NCBI RefSeq assembly: GCF_000723165.1
Contig: NZ_HG322949.1
Location: 1,606,518 to 1,621,024, forward strand
DNA length: 14,507 nt
Direction: 5' to 3'
Source of the DNA: Janthinobacterium agaricidamnosum NBRC 102515 = DSM 9628
GTDB lineage: Bacteria > Pseudomonadota > Gammaproteobacteria > Burkholderiales > Burkholderiaceae_D
In this document: piece by piece, positions 12,009 through 14,507 of the stretch
Numbering within the stretch: the first letter of the stretch is position 1
How the letters are laid out: each line of letters opens with the position of its first letter
Program-made: the position numbers and the translations under genes
Notes under the pieces: model-generated
Database searches by the model: none
The model's input: the letters and a program-made list of their open reading frames with translations, nothing else
What the model was told of the DNA's origin: nothing

Positions 12009-14354
12009 AAAACCAAACACAATGCTTTGTTGATGGCCCTGCTAGGCGGCGTACTTGCCGCTTGCGGCGGCAGCCAGGAGGCGCCAGCCGGCGCATCGAC
12101 CAGTTTGCTGGCCGCCGCGGCCGCCAGTTGCACGGTGTGGGATGCAGCCCAGGTGTACACCGCCGGTCAATGCGTCACCTATCAAGGCGTGGAATATACC
12201 GCCAAATGGTGGACCCAGGGAACCGTACCCAATTCCGCCGATCAATGGGGACCGTGGCAGCCTTCCGCCGTGACGCCAACGCCAACGCCAACGCCAACGC
12301 CAACGCCAACGCCGACGCCGACCCCGACCCCGACCCCGACGCCAACGCCAACGCCAACGCCAACGCCAACGCCAACGCCAACGCCGTGCCGTCCGGATGG
12401 TTTGATTTCGAGCGTCGCCAATGTCCCGTATTGCAAGGTGTATGACGCCAACGGCCGCGAAAAACTGGCCAACGGCTTGAACCGCCGCATCGTCGGCTAC
12501 TTCGCCAGCTGGCGCACCGGCGCCGATGGCAGTCCGACCTACCTGGTCAACAACCTGCCGTGGGACAAGCTGACCCATATCAACTATGCGTTCGCCACCG
12601 TCGATACCGCCACGTCCAGGATCGCCATCGGCAGCGGCCCCACCAATCCGGACACCGGCCTGACCTGGCCGAATGTGCCGGCCGCCGCGATGGACCCGGC
12701 GCTGCCGTACCAAGGCCATTTCAACTTGCTGGCCCAACACAAGAAGAAATATCCGGGCGTCAAGATGATGATTTCCGTCGGCGGCTGGGCTGGCAGCACC
12801 GGGTTTTATACCGCCACCACCAATGCCAATGGCACGGTGAATATGGCGGGCATCAATACCCTGGCCGACTCGATGGTCGCATTCCTGCATCAATACACCT
12901 TCTTCGACGGCATCGATGTCGATTACGAACACCCGACCACCAATAATGCGGCCGGCAATCCGAACGACTTTTCCTTGTCCGCGCCGCGCCTGTCAGGCTT
13001 GATGACCAGCTATAACGTGCTGTTGAAAGTGCTGCGTCAAAAGCTGGACGAAGCGGCGGTGCAAGACAATAAATATTATTTGCTGACCATCGCCGGATCG
13101 GCTTCGGCCTGGGTCTTGCGCGGCGAAGAGAATATGTCGGGGCTGCAATATCTGGATTACGCCAGCCTGATGTCATACGACTTGCATGGCGCATGGAACC
13201 AGTATGTCGGGCCGAACGCGCCGTTGTTTGACGATGGTAACGATGCCGAATTGAAAGCCGGCTCCGCCTACCAATACCAGAACATCGGCTACCTGAACAC
13301 CGACTGGGCTTACCGTTATTATCGCGGTGCGCTGCAGGCAGGGCGCATCAATATCGGCGTGCCGTTTTACACCCGTGGCTGGAAAGACGTGACTGGCGGC
13401 ACCAATGGTTTGTGGGGCAGCACCGCGCTGACCAGCTCGACCGTCCAGTGCGCCGGCGTGCCGACCTGCGGCAAGGGCGCGACCGGCATCGACAATGTGT
13501 GGTTCGACCGCGATAGCCAGGGCAACCCGGTGGCGGGCGGCGGCAATCCGATCTGGCATGCGCTGAACTTGCAGAACGCTATCGTGCCGAGTTACCTGAG
13601 CGCGTATCAAGTCACCGACAATACGCTGGTCGGCACGTACGCGCCGTTCTACAGCAGCACGATGGTGGCGCCATGGTTGTGGAACGCTACCAAAAAAGTG
13701 TTCCTGTCGACTGAAACCACACAATCGATCGCCGCCAAGGCGCAATACATCATCAATAATAATATTGGCGGCGTGATGATCTGGGAAATGGCCGGCGACT
13801 ACGCCTGGGACGCCACGCGCAATGGCGGCCGCGGCGAATATTTCATGGGCTACACGTTGACCAACACGATTTACGACGCGTTCAAGACGGCTGGCCCGTA
13901 CGGCAACAAACGCGCCGAAATCGCCATGCCGGGCAGCACCGCGAAAGTGGCCATCTCGCTGGGATCGTGGGCCATGGGCGACAATAGCTTCCCGATCAAT
14001 CCGGTGATGACGGTGAAAAACAATTCGGCGACGACCTTGCCGGGCGGTAGCGTGATCGAGTTCGATTATCCGGTGTCGGCGCCATCCGACATGACTGACC
14101 AGTCGGGTTTCGGCCTGAGCATCATCAATGCCGGTTACAGCGGGCCGAACAACATCGGCGGTTTTACCAAAAACTACAACCGGGCGCGCTTTGCGATTCC
14201 CGCCTGGCAATCGGTGGCGCCGGGCGCATCGGTGGCGCTGACCTTGAATTACCGGCTGCCGATTTCCGGGCCGGCCAATTACACGGTCACGGTCGGCGGC
14301 GTGAAGTATGCGTTGACGCAGGAATATCCGGAGTTGCCGGTAGGCTTGCCATGA
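12006..14354 (+). CDS. Lipoprotein chitinase, family GH18, with CBM5/12 and C-terminal ChiC-like domain
   Basis: 782 residues from the TTG chosen for its GGAG at six bases; ATG 11994 would add four. The lipobox LAAC ends at Cys20 and is followed by Gly, favouring outer-membrane anchoring. Residues about 41-84 are a CBM5/12 module closely resembling that of the GH19 neighbour. Residues 90-127 are nineteen Thr-Pro pairs. The GH18 barrel spans about 159-630: strand motif ISVGG (S257-G260), the catalytic DxxDxDxE as D301-G-I-D304-V-D306-Y-E308, then MSYDLHGAWN and VMIWEMAGDY near the end of the barrel. E308 is the general acid of a retaining, substrate-assisted mechanism. A C-terminal domain of about 150 residues (AEIAMPG to the end) resembles the ChiC-type domain found after GH18 catalytic domains (from memory). 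All key residues are present, so it is likely active. No clear promoter lies between the preceding terminator and the start. Confidence 0.93.
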   Translation: MKTKHNALLMALLGGVLAACGGSQEAPAGASTSLLAAAAASCTVWDAAQVYTAGQCVTYQGVEYTAKWWTQGTVPNSADQWGPWQPSAVTPTPTPTPTPTPTPTPTPTPTPTPTPTPTPTPTPTPTPCRPDGLISSVANVPYCKVYDANGREKLANGLNRRIVGYFASWRTGADGSPTYLVNNLPWDKLTHINYAFATVDTATSRIAIGSGPTNPDTGLTWPNVPAAAMDPALPYQGHFNLLAQHKKKYPGVKMMISVGGWAGSTGFYTATTNANGTVNMAGINTLADSMVAFLHQYTFFDGIDVDYEHPTTNNAAGNPNDFSLSAPRLSGLMTSYNVLLKVLRQKLDEAAVQDNKYYLLTIAGSASAWVLRGEENMSGLQYLDYASLMSYDLHGAWNQYVGPNAPLFDDGNDAELKAGSAYQYQNIGYLNTDWAYRYYRGALQAGRINIGVPFYTRGWKDVTGGTNGLWGSTALTSSTVQCAGVPTCGKGATGIDNVWFDRDSQGNPVAGGGNPIWHALNLQNAIVPSYLSAYQVTDNTLVGTYAPFYSSTMVAPWLWNATKKVFLSTETTQSIAAKAQYIINNNIGGVMIWEMAGDYAWDATRNGGRGEYFMGYTLTNTIYDAFKTAGPYGNKRAEIAMPGSTAKVAISLGSWAMGDNSFPINPVMTVKNNSATTLPGGSVIEFDYPVSAPSDMTDQSGFGLSIINAGYSGPNNIGGFTKNYNRARFAIPAWQSVAPGASVALTLNYRLPISGPANYTVTVGGVKYALTQEYPELPVGLP
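12273..12386 (+). repeat. Hexanucleotide (ACGCCA/ACGCCG/ACCCCG) tract encoding nineteen Thr-Pro pairs
   Basis: 114 bases: six ACGCCA units, two ACGCCG, three ACCCCG, seven ACGCCA and one ACGCCG. The two homogeneous runs indicate recent expansion by slippage. As units are six bases, gain or loss changes linker length without shifting the frame. Confidence 0.92.
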
Positions 14355-14409
14355 GGTAGGCCGGATTAGCGCCTGGCGCGTAATTCGACCAGCCCGCCGA
14401 CAAGCCGGT

Positions 14410-14430
14410 GGCGGCTACACATATGCCGCC
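14410..14430. other. Small hairpin after the GH18 gene
   Basis: GGCGGC (14410-14415) pairs with GCCGCC (14425-14430) around a 9-base loop. No T-run follows. It lies in the 87-base stretch between the GH18 stop and the terminator, which holds nothing else I recognise. It may protect the mRNA 3' end. Confidence 0.35.
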
Positions 14431-14441
14431 CACTTAGCATA

Positions 14442-14472
14442 AAAAAAGCGGAGCACGCAGCTCCGCTTTTTT
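14442..14472. terminator. Bidirectional intrinsic terminator after the GH18 chitinase
   Basis: Stem GCGGAGC (14448-14454) with GCTCCGC (14460-14466), a 5-base loop, preceded by A-run 14442-14447 and followed by T-run 14467-14472. The symmetry would serve the + strand chitinase gene and any convergent gene entering from the right. The last 35 bases of the window show no gene I can identify. Confidence 0.92.
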
Positions 14473-14507
14473 GCGCTGGGGATTATCCCATCCTCAGTTC
14501 ATCAAAA

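Noticed and set aside
12273..12386. Tandem repeat as a phase-variation switch or CRISPR-like array
   Set aside because: Units are six bases, so slippage cannot shift the frame, and there are no spacers. It is simply a coding Thr-Pro linker.

Overview
The window looks like a piece of a GC-rich betaproteobacterial chromosome. The Oxalobacteraceae (Janthinobacterium/Duganella/Massilia/Collimonas group) is my best guess. That rests on the protein families present (ESPR-type two-partner-secretion adhesins with YDG/MBG repeats, and lipoprotein chitinases with CBM5/12 modules and Thr-Pro linkers) and on general codon style. No rRNA or marker gene is present to confirm it. All genes I can support are on the + strand.

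Region 1 (1-1529) is the 3' end of a giant repetitive adhesin whose start lies beyond the left edge, closed by a strong intrinsic terminator. Region 2 (1530-1876) is a regulatory gap with two inverted repeats, a perfect TATAAT hexamer and a Fur-box-like palindrome. Region 3 (1877-9037) is a complete paralogous adhesin of 2386 aa: ESPR signal peptide, TPS secretion domain, two GLUG modules, twelve YDG-type repeats, an MBG-like domain and a short tail. Forty-nine bases later and without a terminator follows a small PAPS-dependent sulfotransferase (9087-9905), probably in the same transcript. No TpsB outer-membrane transporter is in the window.

Region 4 (9906-10420) is a 515-bp AT-richer gap holding recurrent AATTGGTA/TACCAATT elements, one of which overlaps a plausible promoter for the next gene. 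Region 5 (10421-14354) holds two chitinases. Both have the same front end (TTG start with GGAG six bases upstream, lipoprotein signal, CBM5/12 chitin-binding module, Thr-Pro linker), but one carries a GH19 catalytic domain and the other a GH18 domain plus a C-terminal ChiC-like domain. They are separated by a strong intrinsic terminator. The window ends with a bidirectional terminator.

Inferred biology: surface attachment (adhesins, possibly modified by the sulfotransferase) beside surface-anchored chitin degradation by two enzyme families with different cleavage mechanisms, fitting a life on fungi, arthropods or chitinous particles. The points that most deserve follow-up are the adhesin-sulfotransferase pairing, the exact 798-bp higher-order repeat in the adhesin, and the unassigned operator-like palindromes before the adhesin and the GH19 chitinase.
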